Counted from the first letter of the stretch, positions 29,831 to 45,900 are shown. The stretch is 64,000 bases of DNA from Brevipalpus yothersi (GCA_003956705.1 QZCP01000335.1:232275-296274), one strand, 5' to 3'. Translations and numbers: made by a program. Notes: generated from the sequence alone by a model not told the origin.

Positions 29831-32800
29831 TTACAATGGCTGGCGAGAGGCAAACGCTGTAGTCTCAAAACTTCTCGGCAATGAGCCACCCTTCTTACAT
29901 GCGGCCGGAAAGTGTTGCTCTTGCTTTTTAAGCCAAGCGGCCGGTGAAGTAGGACTCATCAGCTCTTCCAGACTGGTGGAAGATGCTAATCGAGTTGTGG
30001 ACGAATCTCGAGATGAGATAGATGAAAAGGAATAAGTAAGATGAGTTGCATTGCTGGTTCCAATCGTACCAGCACCGGATGAGGAAACCATACCACTGGC
30101 AGTTGACACTCGATGCTTGTGTAAATTACATGCAGGTAAATCGAGAGCAGGTGAGTGACGGAAGGATAGAGTATGCTGAATTATGGCCCCTTTTGCCTTG
30201 ACATTGCCGGTAAATGATTGCACACGACGGACAACCGAATTTGGATTATCAAGGATTGCCATTGTGGCATTGAGATTTCGATAGTCTTCTGATGTGGCCG
30301 AAGATGCCATACTGAGCTCACTGGAACCGGAAGACAGAGGAGTGCTTGTTCTCGCCGAATAGCTGCTTCGAGATGAGATGCTGCCGATTCCCGAGTCATC
30401 ACCACGACTACTGGTACTGAAATTACTGGGATGAATATTATGCTGATTATAATGATGATGAAGAGATGATGAGAGGGCACTAGCAGTGAATCTTGATAAG
30501 GAAGATGACTTTTCGCAATTAGAGCCACACAAACACGGTATCAGAGTATCATCAGCCAGATATTCAGTATTTACAGGATTCAAGCGAGATGAACCATTGG
30601 CATCAGTTGACTGTGTTTGCGGTCGAACAGCGGAAGAGTTTGATCGTATACTCAACTGCCGGTAAGCTCTACATATGCAATTTACGGTGTCTTCGGATTG
30701 TATTGAGCCCATAGAAGTCATACTAAGCTCACTTGATCCAGACGAAAGGCCATTCGATAACCCGTAACGTCCACGTAGATTTGCACTAATATCTTCCAGA
30801 TTAGATAAATTCGAATTGCTGTGTTCAGATTTCCGCTCTGTACCACAAGCACTTGGACCAAAATATAACTGTACATATTCATCACCAAAAGCTTCACTGA
30901 TGCTTGCCCGCTTGATACAATCACTAGCAAACCTCTTCAAACAACGTGAACCTGTTCTACGAAGACCAATTTTTCGTTCTTCCGGTGAATCTCTCTCAGA
31001 TATTGGACTGATTGATTCTTTTGGAGTCAAAATTGAATTCGAGGCAGTGGTAGTTGTTGTGGTAGCTGTGGTGGGTGTTGATGTTTTGGCCATTAAGATA
31101 TCACCACAATTGAGTTTATCGCTATCAGGTGAAATATTGACACTGTTTGGCTCTTCTTCCAGACCTGATTGCATCAAAGTTCCCAGACTACATCGACGAT
31201 CTTTACCCTCATCATCTTTTATGAGATTCATTGCAGTCTCATCGTGACTCGCAGATCGACCCCGCCTTGATCCATTATGAAGATCGAACGGATGTATTTT
31301 CTTTAATGACTTTCGTAATTTAAAACCTTTGTGCAAACTATGACTAATTGTATCTGATTTTCGTCGCTCTTGTTTACGACGTTCAAGATATTCAGGGGCA
31401 GATAGAGCTTTACGACCAGAACCATGGCATTTAGAGGATGATTCGCTTGAAGATAATGACAGTGATTGTCCTAACCCAAGTACAATTTTCTTGGCAGTCG
31501 AAGGTATTGGAGCAGCAAAACTGTCCATCATCAAACGTTTCAAATGTAGGCACCATTCTCGTTTTTGATCAATATTACGTGATAAAAATGTATACTGGAC
31601 ACGAGGCAGATCAAATGGTATCGTTTGAAAGCACAATGGCTCGCCTTTTATGCTTTCAATCAACATCAAATTTGAACACTGTAAAGAATTGAAAGAAAAG
31701 GAGAGAGAGAAGAAAAAATTGTATGAGAGATTCATTCATTGAAGCATTTATAGAAATTTTTCTTCTTCACTTCTTCTCCATCAGTTGGAAAAGAAGAAGA
31801 ACGATTCTTCAAGATATTTTTTCCATAAATCATACAGTCTCTTCATAGACATACACAAACAGATGGGACTTGTTGGCATCGAGAAAAGTTAAGTCTCACC
31901 AGAAGTGAAAATGACAGTAATAGGAATGGTTTGGGTAAGTATGGTGAAGAGAAGAGAGAGAGAGAAAAGAAAGAGGACCAAGAAAAACAATGGGAAAATG
32001 AGCCAAATATAAGTCTCTTCTTTCTTGACTCACACTCTGAAGAACTTTCATCAATCTTCTCAAATTACCCTAGAAGAGAGAACTTACCATTATATGAGCT
32101 TTATAAGATAGAGTTCCATCTTCCTTTTTCTTGGTGATTAGAAGCATCTTATCAAAAAGTAAGAGATGACGAGAAGCTTTGGCTCCCAACATACGAAACG
32201 ATGCCTCCGAGACCAATTCTCCATAAGTTGTTAAATCTTGCTCCTTATTAGATAAACAGAGAGAAGGAGAAAGAATGGGAGAGAGAAGAGAAAACAATCG
32301 TCAATAAGGGAGAACTCTTAATTATCTTAAATACATTCACACAATCAATGTGTGCGCTATTGACTTTAACACAGCCCGAAAAGACTTTGGAAGACGCTCA
32401 TCTTACCTGCCATCCAAAGAGCAAACTTTGAATTTCTTGGACCCGGACTGCATGTTCATGCTTTCGTTTCATCTCATTTATATGAGATGCTATGTTTGTC
32501 ATCACAGAAAGCGCGTTTTTGATGTCATCAAGTTCTCCACATTCGTCGACATTGTCTTTGACAATATTCTATGGAAATGAAAAATAATAAAGAAAAGAAA
32601 AGCATTAGAATCGTCTGATCTTGAACAAATTTGCTTCATGGGCTTTCGGAGTACTCGAAATATTCAAAATATTGATATTTTCAATATTCGAAGTTTGGAT
32701 TCCAGAAACCCAGAATTTTGACATGGAACATACCTGAAGTAAGAGATGGTATTTTAATATCCTCTGTACTGGTTTAAGAAGATAGGAACCTAAAGGAAGA

Positions 32801-35800
32801 CTGTGATTCAGGTGAAGCTGTCTTTCTCGAAAAGCTTCCGCTGCCTCTCGTTTCTTCATGAGATCGGTGAGTAAAGAGACAGTCCTGAGGGAAAAAGATG
32901 GAAGAGATAGATAGATAAGATGGAATTCAGTAAATGATCAGTTTATGATGGAAAAAAAATTAATAAAATATTTTGCGAATCATTAACAAAGCGTATCATC
33001 ATTAACCCTATGCCTGGAAATGATGATGGTGTGACCACTCCTTCATACCTTGGATAGTTGGTGCAGTATTGAGTGTAGACATCGAAGCCTTTAGACTGAT
33101 TTACAAAACATTTCGCAATTCCACCCGGATTCATGCCACAGTCTTCTAATTGACTTAAGAATGATGAGTTAAACCTAAATATATCTTCGATATTGCCAAA
33201 TAAGTTGCATAATTGATCGTCAGAAATGAAGCTCCTCTTGTCCATATTTTCCTGCTGACTTTGTGGTAAATTCTTAAAATAAATTAAATAGCCCTGTAAA
33301 ATGGAAGATAAATTGGAAGAGAAGAGAAGAGAGAAAAAAATCAGTTAAAAAAGAGAACAAAACCAAGACAAATAAGTAAAAGAAGACAAAAATGGTGGAA
33401 AAAAACAGGAAAAATATAAATTATCAGCAAGCAATTCAAGCTTGAAGGTTAAAGTAAAAGAGAGAGATGTGTGTGTGTGTGTGTGTGTGTGTAGTATCAT
33501 GTGGGAGAGAGAGGAATAGAAAGAGAGAAACTTTTTTTCCTTTCCATTCCAATCGGACTATGGCTTCAACGATACAGTATCATCAACAGCAGCATCAGCC
33601 ATCGCCTCCATGCCCAGTGATGAGTCAGTTGATGCCAGAAGGTGTAGTAGTGTGAGTGGAATGACATGATTCATGATTCAAAAATTAAATAAAATACACA
33701 CACACAAACTCACAAAACGATGACGAAACCCAGTACATTTCTTCCTCCTTTTTTTCCATTTCTCTCTCTCTTTCTTTCTTTCTTTCTCTCTCTTCTCTTT
33801 CTCTGTCACTTGAAATGAGATAGATAAAGCAATGATCATGTTGCATTGGGAAAAAAAAGTTCTGACAGACTATCCAACAATGTAAACACATATTGGTTTG
33901 TGCAGCTTGTTTGTGTGCAAGTCAAGTCAAGTGAAGAGAGAGAAAGAGAAACAGAGAGAAAGATAGATCCTTGAGAGAGGAAGAGAGGAAAAAGATCAGC
34001 CAAAGGGTAATTGTTGTTGCCAGAATAATCTGTCTTCTTTGTATAATAATAAGATTTTTTTTGTATCACATGGCTTTTATCCTTTTTTCTGCTCTCTCTC
34101 TCTCCATCTTTTTTTTCACCCAAGGAAATACGGTTCCTGAGCAACAGTTTCACCCAAAACGGTTCCATTCCAATATATTTATTATTATCAAGTCTAACCA
34201 TCCTTCCTCCTCCTATTTCTTTCCATTCATGTATGGAGAAAAAAGTATTACATGAATAATATTTTTTCTTTTTCTCTTTCTTTCTCTCTTTCTTTCCCTA
34301 TCTCTTCCAGACATGCAATGGTCATCAACACCGTCTTATATTTTAACAATAAATACAGTCCAGAATATGATAGATAAGAGATGAAGAACGATACTATCAG
34401 ACCAGGAATAACAGGGATGAGAAAGAGAGAAGATGATGGTAGACCAAAGTGAGATGGAGGAGTTAAGAAGAAGAACAAGAAGAAAAAGCAAGACAAGACA
34501 AGGAGAAAAAGAATAAGAGAGAGGAGAGAGAGAGAAGGAGGAAGATGGGAGGAAGGATGGCATCATCATATCACTTCTTGGTTGAATATTTGGTTGCTTG
34601 AAAGATAGAGAGAGAACATGTAAGCCCAATTGAGATTGTAAAAGAGCAAAAAAGATCCTCAAGAGAGACATGATAAGTGAAATAGTCAGTATTCAGAGGC
34701 AAAAGAATAAGTTTTTCTCCTCTCTCTCTCTTCTCCTTGCGTGTCCTCCCGAATCATCTTCTCTCTCTCTCTATACATATACATACACACACAACAACAA
34801 CATAGCTCAACTGTACACGCAAATAGTGTAGGTGGACAAGTAAAGGACAGTCAAGATGACAAAAACGGTACATAATAACATAGTATTTCTGGACATTCAA
34901 ATATCCACTATCACCATGCAAGTTCAAGAATAAAGAAGAATATAAAGAATGTGTGTGTGTGTGTGTGTGTGGTCATGTTGAGGGGGAGAGAGAGACAAAT
35001 CATATATATAATAATATTCAACAATTGGAATGAGATGTTGCTGATTTGATCTCTAAAGAATGAGGAATCACATTGACCTTTTCTCTTGACTATTAGCGTG
35101 TATGTTTTTTTTCTCTATCTACTTCTCCTTCATCATCAATCCCCTTCTTCTCATTCTCAGACCTCTTCTTCTTCTCCTTCCGAAATGTGATCTAACTCTT
35201 TTTTTTGTTTGTTTGAACTTGTGTGTGTGTGTGTGCATGCATATATATATATGTGTTATGTATATACTCTTCCTTGATCATCATTTCCTCAAAAACATCA
35301 CTCAAAAGTGTGTCTTCCTACTTTTGATGGACAAATATGTGAGAGCAAGTGTTAAACAAAATTATTGGACACACACACTTACAAAAGTATTCTCTTTTAT
35401 TTTTTTCATTCAATTGCAAACTACAAACTGAACTATCACACACACACACACACACACACACACATAACAGTATAGCTCAATTTTTGGGTTGCCAAAAGTT
35501 ATCCAAAAACAACGGCACACACATCAAATAGCATTTTCAAGTGAAAAATAGTGATGATAAATAGTGATAGAGAGGAAGAGAGATATAGACACACATATGA
35601 AAAAAGCGAGAGAGATAGATAAAATGAGTTATTTGATTGAAAAATGGTCGGTAGCGATTACTATGATATGATAGCCAACTTATCATCACTGATCATTATT
35701 ATACTCTTTTTTTTCGCAAGCAAACATGAGATACAAACTCAATCTCTATCACATGTAATGTGTGTATGAGGATATATCGGTTTTCAAAAAAAAAATTAAG

Positions 35801-37601
35801 GGCACAACTCATCGATGATAGACGCAACAAAATTGACAGCTAAAAGAGAGCGAAAAAAGATGGAAGGAGGAGTAAAAATCTAAGCTTCATAATCTGTATC
35901 TCTCCATCTTTTTCAAAATTATCACACACATATCACTGGCCATGTGTTTGATTCACAATCTAGCAGGAGCAACATGTGAAAACAGAGGAAGAGAGCGAAA
36001 GAGGAAGGAAAAAAAGATATACAATATGATTCTTTGTCATTTGTGTCTCTCTCTTTGAATTTTTGTACTTGATATTTGACCCTAAAACTCAGGGTTGATA
36101 TGGGAATGTTGTATCATCTGTTATAACATTATCTCACACTTTTTATCAAGGTTTCGTCTGGATGATTCTTTCTGGAACGATATCATGAATACATGTGCAT
36201 TTCTTCAGGCAGCATCATGATAAAAAGAGAGAGAGGATTAGCTTTCTCTCTCTCTCTCTCTTCTCTTTCAAGCTCATGAATCAGATGAAATATAGCGTTT
36301 TCGCTCTTGAACCTGATGCTCAACACTAGTATATCGATGTCAACCTCATTTACTGATGACTCAGGCTTACAGGTGTGTGTGTTAGCGAGAGTAATTAACA
36401 CACACACATGATGCTGATTATTTCACATGGAAAGGAAAAGATGTCCTAAAAGAGGGAAGGAATAGAATTTTCATGCAAAAAGAAGGGAAAAAAACTACTC
36501 ACCTCGATAATCTCATGGAGATCTTGAACGTAAGTTCGTTCTGTTTCAACAATCTCCATTATCACACGCTCCATGTGGGTTAAATTTGGATCCCAATAAT
36601 TGGGCAAATGTCCATATGAATGGAGTACACGATGATGGTGATGATGATGGTGATCATGGTGTATTGCTGTTGTTTTATCCTCATCTTCACGTGTATTATT
36701 ACAATTGGCAATAGTATTACTGATGGCGGTTGCGGTGGCGGAATTGATGTTGTTACTGTTGTTGTTGTTGATAATGGCAGCGGTGGCAGTGGAGATGATG
36801 TTGGTGTTAATGGTGTTATTGGTGGTCACTCTCATTTGATTTGAACAGGATAATAGTAAGCCACAATTTGATGATCGACGAGTATCATCATCATAATCAC
36901 TATCGTCATCAAGTGCGTCCGCCAAACTTTCGATACTCGCAAGGTAAGACTTTTTACCTCCATCTGCTGGTGAACAAACACACATTCAGAATTAATTATG
37001 TGTGATTAATTGTGATTAATTAATTAATCATAACAAATAGAGAGATACACAGAGAAACACGGAAGAGTATATGTATGTTTATAAACAAAACACGGTATGC
37101 ACAACAAAAAGTGAGAAAGTCTTTCAAGGTATAAAGAATATAAATAATAATAATAATAATAATAACAGTAATGGAAACGTTTTCAGACTTGTGATCGTAG
37201 CGATCTGATGTCGATCTGAATGTATCATTCGTAATACACACAACATTTCACATACACACACCACAACCGAAATAAACAGTCGAAGTGTGTTCTGTGTTAA
37301 AGTGTTGTGTGTGTTGAAAAAGTTTTACTGATAATAAAATAATAATATTCACTCAACTTATTTTGAACTTATTCCACAGAATGCCGAATGATAACTGAAA
37401 GTATCGTCAAAAATTCAACTTGTTCAGCAATGAAAAACTTCTCTCTCTCATGTTTCGAGTTGCGCAAAATGTGTCTCATGTCGATCGTAACGCTACCTGC
37501 GATAATACTTGAAGCTTGAAGAGAGAGAAAAAACTTTTTCCAAACTTTTTCATGATAAGTTTGAAATTCATCATCATCATGATGTATCTCTACGCACCCA
37601 G

Positions 37602-37660
<59 letters not shown>

Positions 37661-39287
37661 AAGAAAAAAAATTCTTTTTCAAATTTTCAAATCAAGTGGG
37701 TGAAGAAAAATAAAGGAGCCAAGGTAGAAAATTTTTTGTTGCTCTTTCTCTCTTTTCATGGAGCCTCTCATCATTAAATAACATACACAAGTTTATGTGT
37801 GTGTGTATGAATCAGCTTGATAACGAAAAAACAGAGGAACAGCAACATACATACATACACAACAGCATTTACAATTAATGCCCTGATCAACTGGATGCTT
37901 AATCTTAATATATATAAATACCTTCACTTATTATTATTCGTACTGTTAATCCAGGAAATCGATTGGAAGTTGAAGTTGAAGTAAGTAAGTTAAGTAAGAG
38001 AATGAAGAGGCAAAAAAAAAATCGTATTAAAGTGTAGAAAATAAAATATTCAATGATTGTAGTAAATCTTTCGACCACAGTATATGTGTATATGTATATG
38101 TATATGTACGAATGTATGTATGTAGATAGTGGGATGAAAATTTTTAGGGTGAAAATCTTTGTTCAAACGCCTCTTACAGGAAATCGAAATCGAAATCGTT
38201 AAATCATGCCATAAAATTGAAAATGATTATTATTCCTTATTATTATATTCTCTATCTCTTTTCTACTTTCTCCACACTTTTCCTACTTTTCTTTACTCTC
38301 TGGAAAGGATTGGAGAGAGAGAGAGAGAAAAATAGTTTATGAAGATCTATTTTAATTTCAATCAGAGGTAAACAAAAATCGTAACCTCTATCTTTTTCAT
38401 CTCTCTAATAAACAAAAAAGAATTATCTTTCATCCTTAACCCTTTCTCTTCCTCTCTTTTCACTCTTCACTCTCAATGTGATTGCCATGATGATGACGAT
38501 GATGTTTGATGAGGAAAAGATAATCATCGAAGCGGTTTTTGGAGCCTTTCATTATACTGTCAATGGTTGATGAGATACACATACACACATACACTTGCCT
38601 GAACATCATCTGATTTAACTAAGACCTGAATTTATGTTCACTTTTTCAAGTTTTTTTGGTATAAATTCTTTATTCTTCCTCCAGTCAAATGGAAAATGCT
38701 CACAAGAGGAATAATACTTTTAACTGGCTGCCCTTTTCTTTGCTTGAAAACGAAATGATTTCAAGAAAAAGAAAAACTATGCGAAAAGAATGAAAGTTCT
38801 CAGATATATATATATGTATCTGAACATGATAAGAATCAAGAGGCGGCAGACTGAAATGGCATTCCTTGGGAAAGGTATTTTGAATAACTTTCCACATCAT
38901 GAACGAGAGAGAGAGAAAGCCCAGAAGAGGAACCGGTAAAAGCCTCAGGAGGTTAATAGCTAACATAATAGTGATGAAGAGAGAAGAAGATAGAGAGGAA
39001 GATGCAAGTACGCAGACTTTTTTGTTCTCAGGCCATTTCATCTTCTTCATCTTCTTAAGAGAGAGAGAGAGAGAGAGAAAACTTCTTCAACCTTCTTCTT
39101 CACTGTGTATTTACTTATATCTCAACGGAACGATAAATACGGTTGGAAAATCAATTTGTGAGAATAGGAGATGCCCAAAATTGCCATCCCGATGAGTTGG
39201 GCTGAACACATACACACATACAGTGAAACAGGGTAAACCAGGCCATGTCAAGCGGTCACATATACACACACAAAAAGTGGTGTATTA

Positions 39288-39352
<65 letters not shown>

Positions 39353-40330
39353 ATGAACAACCAGTAAGTCCCCGAAAAAAAGGTGAGCTTTTCAAAATTG
39401 GCCATATGCACACATTAATCCGAAGTTCCGAATCAATTTTGGTAAAAATACAACCATGACGACCATTTATCATGTTCACATACTAGAGTGCTGAATATTG
39501 TGATCAAAATAGGTAGAGAGAAAAAGAGAGAGAGTTACTCATACTCTTCTTTGTTTTTGGTGGTTCCTCTTTCTTTTTATTGTTCTTCACAATGCTCTTG
39601 ATAATTTTTCAACTCAACCTGAAAGATTTTAGCTGGTAAAATTTAACTTTCTCTCTTCCTTCTCTCTTTTACCTCCCATTGATCTGAAGATCATAAATTA
39701 TTTCCACCGATAGGTATGAACATTGAACACACAAGAGGAGAAAATTTGAATCCTTTTTCTACAGTATGAACACATATACACACTCCATGCCATGGCTGTG
39801 TATCAGAAGTGGTGTTGGAAACGTTGGAATAATTTTTCGTGTGTATATATGAGCTATGTATGCTCTTAACTCATATATTCGTTCAGGTAAATTTTCAGCT
39901 TAACTGAAGAGTGTCAAAATTGATATCGGAAACAAACGTGCCAATAAGCCATCATTCAATGTTCACATCATTTCTTCTATCTCTTTCTTTCGTTTTCTTT
40001 CTCCTTATTTTGCTTCATTTTTACATGCATTTATCATTGCATGAATTCAAGTTCGAAGTATATCTTTCTGTTAACTATTCATATCTATCTCTCTCGCTCT
40101 CAAAATACAATAATTGTTCACTGCCATGTTAAGTTCAATCCCCAATCAATATTTCTTTTTTTAACATTAATCAAACACTGATGGTTACACATGATAAGTT
40201 TCCATCTCTCCTTCTCCCATATCTAACCCTGGATATGTAATATGTACTAATGTAAAGAAACGCTTGATAAGCAATCATGCAGTGTGATGAATCTATCATG
40301 TCTATTCTGTGTCTATATGTGGAAATAGAT

Positions 40331-40396
<66 letters not shown>

Positions 40397-41731
40397 GTGG
40401 ATACTTGCTCATTGTTTGAACTGAAATCATCAACTACTTTTTTTGTTCATCGTGATTATCAATTCGATACTCTTCACTCTCTATTTTTTATCTCTCTCAC
40501 ACACAATGTTTTTCCTCTTCCTAGTTTTCATTCATCAGAAGAGAAAATTCTCATGATACCAAATGATTTGGCATCGGATGAGAGAGAGAGAGACGATGAA
40601 GATGACAAGTCAAGCTTTCCACTTGTGTTCCTTGTGATAATAGTTCATTCACATCTTCAACTTCTTCTCTCTCTCTCTCTCATCTTTCATTCGCCTTCAT
40701 CATACTGCACACACACACGAACACATCGTTCTTATTCCTGACTATTAGCATGATTTTCCAATCAGCCTCATATTCAGCTGAGTTCCTATGATCCAGAACA
40801 AGTGAACATGCAACAGAGTTTTGCATGCGATACACACCGAGTCAAGTCGAGACATGGTGTGTCAGAACTGTCACAATTCATGGGAAAGTGAACAGATTCA
40901 GTACAGAGAGACTCATTTACACTCATTATCAGTGTCTATGTTGCACTCTATTTTTCTCGCATCTTTTTTCTTCATACACAGGAAAAAGTTCCTCGAAAAC
41001 GTGTAAAAACAAAGCATAAAATATATACATATATTGAGGACTAAAAACAAGTGGGCTTAAGAGAAGAAATGATCAAGCAAATGAGCCATAGTTAAGTAGA
41101 GCAATGTAAAATTTTGGTTTGTTTTAAAGAGCTCATATATACACAAGTGTCGAGTAATTCTTAAAAATCAGCGAAAAGTGTCATCAAATGCCGGAAATAA
41201 AGCTTTTAACTAACTCCATCCTCATCTTTTTCTCTCTCTCTCTTTCTTTCAAGATTGATACATGCATTTGCATAGCATTCTTGGACTCTTCTTTCACTTT
41301 CCTGTAACAGTAAATACACATCTTTCTTTTTTCACTTTAAATCAGCGGTAAAGTTGTGAGTTACGTTTGATCAGCATCCTTTTTAGGGCCAAAAGCCATC
41401 AAGTCGATGATGAAGATGATGAAGCTGGTTAACTAACTAAGGAGCGCGTGAATGAGAAAGAGAGGAGAAAGATATATAAGAAAGGGAAAAGAGGGCCAAT
41501 AAAATTGATGCTATAGTGATGATGAATAAGTGATGAGGAGAAAGCAAGTGAGTGAGGATAACAAGGTTTAGCTTGGATGGTTAGTTCGATTGATTTTTGA
41601 TACTCAACAGAAAAAGCTGAAAGTATCAACCAGATGTGGACACAGATAGAAGGGCCCTGAATAAAGAATCATCTTGATTTGAGGAAACATAATATGATGA
41701 GCATACATTATACAGATAATAAGACGGATCA

Positions 41732-41771
<40 letters not shown>

Positions 41772-42851
41772 ACAGGCACTTGAATCGGCCTCCTCATCCC
41801 GGAGGCTGATTTCGATTATCCTCAGCCATCTTTGGGCAACAGATAGAGAGAAAGAGAATATAAATTCATCTCGTTACTCATTCATTTATCCTCATCAATA
41901 AACATTCTGGAACATCTTTTATACTTTCTCTCTCTCTCTCTCTCTCGCTCTTGTGTGTGTAACTTAGGCTTCGAGATGAGATGAGAGCTAATCGTAGCCG
42001 AATCTTTCCATCTCTCTCTTCATACTTACTCAGTGAAGGACAAAAATGATGCTGCGGATGAAGATCGTCATGTGGCCGCATCATCATTTGTCTTTCACTT
42101 GTTTCAATGCATTTCCTACGCTCAGGTAAAAAAAGGTGAAAATAATTACATCGTAAGTAAAGGTAAACTGTTATACTTGAGCTTGATAATCATTCGCCCT
42201 TATTCAGAATGTTTCAGGTCAATTTTGAGAGATGACTGATGATGGATTCAAGTACAGTGGATGCATGCATGTGTGTGTGAGTGTGTATGCATGGTAGAAA
42301 TAGAGGAGATACAGCATGATTAGGATGCTGGAGAAGAGGGGGAAAGAAGAGATTTAAGAGATGGATAATCGAGTTTGAATATTGATATCGATATTCTTAG
42401 AAAGTTCTTAGAAAGTTGTAAATGTGTATATGTTCAATCAGGGAGAGAAAGATAGAATGATGTACCAGTGGAACAGCTTAGTTTTCAGATCAAAATTCGA
42501 CCATTATTATTATTAGCCTAAGTTAAGTTGCATAACTTTCTCTCAACAACATTGTTTCATCTAGCTCATCGAAGCGTGCCAAAATAGGCTGATTATCATA
42601 TTAACTAACTCTTACTTACTCTAGTTTGCCATTAATTAACGTTAACTTTCAACCTGAACACACACACACACACACACACACACATCAAACCTTGAAACAA
42701 TTCAAGGAAGCTAGTCTGCATTCGAAAACTATACAAGGTGATGATTATTCTGTTAGCAACTACTTTTCCATTTCATTTCACGAACATTTCAAAGATAGCC
42801 AACGAAAACCGTTATTCGTGAATCAAAAATAAATAATTAATATCTTTTATT

Positions 42852-42910
<59 letters not shown>

Positions 42911-45900
42911 AGCATCGATTAATTTGTACAATTGCCTAGCACTTTTATGCCGTGAGTATGAATTATAATTATAATTGAATGCAAAATTCGCTTTCCAATT
43001 TCTACTCTAAAAATGTTGATGTTGATGATAAATAAAAATATACATCTTCAAGTGTATGTAAGTAAGTAAGTAAGCAGAGAAGGAAGAGAGAGAGAGTGCA
43101 TTTAAGTAAGGAGCGGGTTGAAGGTGAAGGTAAAATCGGGATGAGTAAGATGATGCGGGAGAAAGGGGGGAGGATGGAGAGAGAATATCACGCTGGATGC
43201 CCGGTGAAATGAGATGAGGCTGTTGGTGGATGGATGGATGAAAAAAAGAGTGATCCTTCCAACATAGTGGAATGGAAAGTAGTGGAAAGAGAGAGAGAAA
43301 GAGCGAAAGATAGAAGCCAACATTTCAAACTTACAGCCATGATGTTAGACTAAACAAATATATATAAACCGTTATACACACCGCACGTTTCATTGGAACA
43401 GATTGGAATAGATTTATCAATGACTAAAGCCCAGCAACAATGAATCAACTAGTGTTGGCTGGTATGAATGTGTGTGTGTATATATGCCTGGTGGCTGGAA
43501 ATAAGGTTAAATTTGCAATTAAGGTAATCATGCTGATTGGTTAAAGGGTTGATTTCGTTTTTTTTTTCTCTCTCTTTTTCGAAAAAAAATCACCTTTAAA
43601 ACTTCTCCTATTGAGAAAAAGAAACTTTTTTCCCTACTTTTTCTGCTTCTTCTCAAAAAATGTGTATCTTTTTCACCACAAGTGTTCAAAGTGATCAATT
43701 GCATTTGGATGAGAGAGAGAGAGAGAGAGGAAAAAACCCTCTCTCAGCCTCCTCCTCCGCATCAAGATACAAGTCTAGCAAGAAAGATGTAGATTCTTGC
43801 AGCATCCCAAAGTAATCCTAAATGGCCATCATCATCACTTACACACTCACACATACTCTTTTTGCCTCTCAACCAGAAAGATGATGACTTGAGGATGCCC
43901 ATTTGCCCAATGTTTATGCTCACTTTATCATTGATACATGAATTCGAAATATATATGAACTGAACAGCATCATGTACATGATGATGAAACACACATTTTG
44001 AAAGATGTATGTATATAAATATAATAAATGCTTTATACTTTTTTTCTCGCCTATCCACTGAATCTGGCCATTCTTTTTGATCCATTCTCAACACATATAC
44101 ACACACACACACGCTCATCATATAAATAGAATTCTGGTGATCATAATACATGATGATATTTATGGCGGCCATCTAAAATTGGCCACCGATCATGTGTCAT
44201 TTGCAATCTTTCTCTCTACCTTTCTTCCAACAGCAACAACAATTAAGTTGAGATGATCAGTTTTGAATGATTTTAAAGTGGATCAAAAAATTATCGATAC
44301 AAGAGGAAGAGAAAAAAAGCTAATTCAATCGATTAGTAACAATGATTGTTATGATGATGTACACATCTTATATGCATTGATCTAGATATTTTGAAAAGTT
44401 ATATTTTTTCTATCTCTCTCTCTCAAATGGCCAGAAGTGATGAAATGATTGCTTCACCATTTCGATTGATAGCTTTTCCGAAATCGTATCAATAAATGTG
44501 AGTGTGTATATATATATTTATACGGTATCTGTATGGCTGTAAATGTGAGGCTTTAGTTTTTTCTTTCAATCATGAAATGCTACTGAAGAAAAAGTAATGA
44601 AATCTCACAACCCTTTAAGTGTATCTGTGTCCATCCAATAAGCATTGATACCGCTAATGAATTGATTGAGGCTTACTGATTTGATTATCGAATTGATTTC
44701 GGGCCGCAATTCGACATGTCGGAAACTGAAGTAAGAGAAAAAGAAAAAGAGAGTAAAAGGCCATGCCACGGAAAAGCCATTCTACACTCTGTAAGCCCAA
44801 AATATTCATCATTAAATCGAGGAATATCGCTATTTTTTGCATACTTATTGTAAAAAAAATACAGGAAGTTGAAAGAAAAAGAAAAAGTGTGTAACTGTTC
44901 GAAAGTCTTTCAAAGATGCATTCAATTGAATACATTTTATATCCATCTTTTTATTGCATGAATCATGGCAACATTAACTTCAGAATGAAGTCACAGTTTT
45001 CCAATTGATGAATATACAGTATTATTGTTCATTGATTGTTGATAGAAATGAATCTCTCTCCACTTATTCTATGCAAAGATGCTGGAATTTTTAAGAGATG
45101 CTTCAAGAGAGATACTTCATTGATGCATCAAAATTTTTCTACGATCAGAGATGAAGTAAATCTGCCAACATATTGTCTTCACACTAATACAAGTACAGCA
45201 ACAGCTATTGTTGCATGATTGAAACAATTCCTTGGATGAAATTTTTTATCAGGTATCATGAGAAAAAAGTGAAAAGTCTAGACCAAAAATTCACGAGAAT
45301 TATGAAGGTTAATATGATACCAATATCTGGTGCCATTTCAATTTGATGATCATGATCAAGAAGATGAGTGGAAAAGATTCAACCAACTATCCACATCATC
45401 ATACAGCATCCAGGAAGTGAGTCATACAGGGAATTAGGCGAATCGTAAAATGAATCCTATCAAATCGAACGAATCAATTTGATAAGCTTGGCACCTACAC
45501 CTAAATAATCGTGCTCACCATACACACACAATCTTACGTATATATACACGTGCACATACAACATACACTCACATATCAATACTAATAAATTAAAAAGTAA
45601 ACCTGTAAAAAAAGCAAGTCTTCTTGGAACAGACACCTCTTATATGTCATGATGGGAAGATAATTTTTTTAAGAGCATCAAAGGATTTTTGGGGGAATAG
45701 ATAAGAAAAAGAGATTCACTTATATACACATACACATACACACGAATTGATCGGAAAAGATTGAGTGTGTAAGATTGATGGATAGAGGCCTAAATCTGTT
45801 GAATGTGATAGTGTGAAAATTGGTGAAGTCAGTTTGATCATCTGGAAGTTCATTCATAAATATCTATAAAGTTGAGGTGTAAGTGTATTAGAGGCTCAAA

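Noticed and set aside
41788..41806. Hairpin GCCTCC-loop-GGAGGC beside a minus-strand donor-like GTAAGAT, with an open stretch RWLRIIEISLRDEEADS, as a possible cassette exon in the giant intron
   Set aside because: No homology to the PLEKHG family; one short open stretch in 22 kb is expected by chance.
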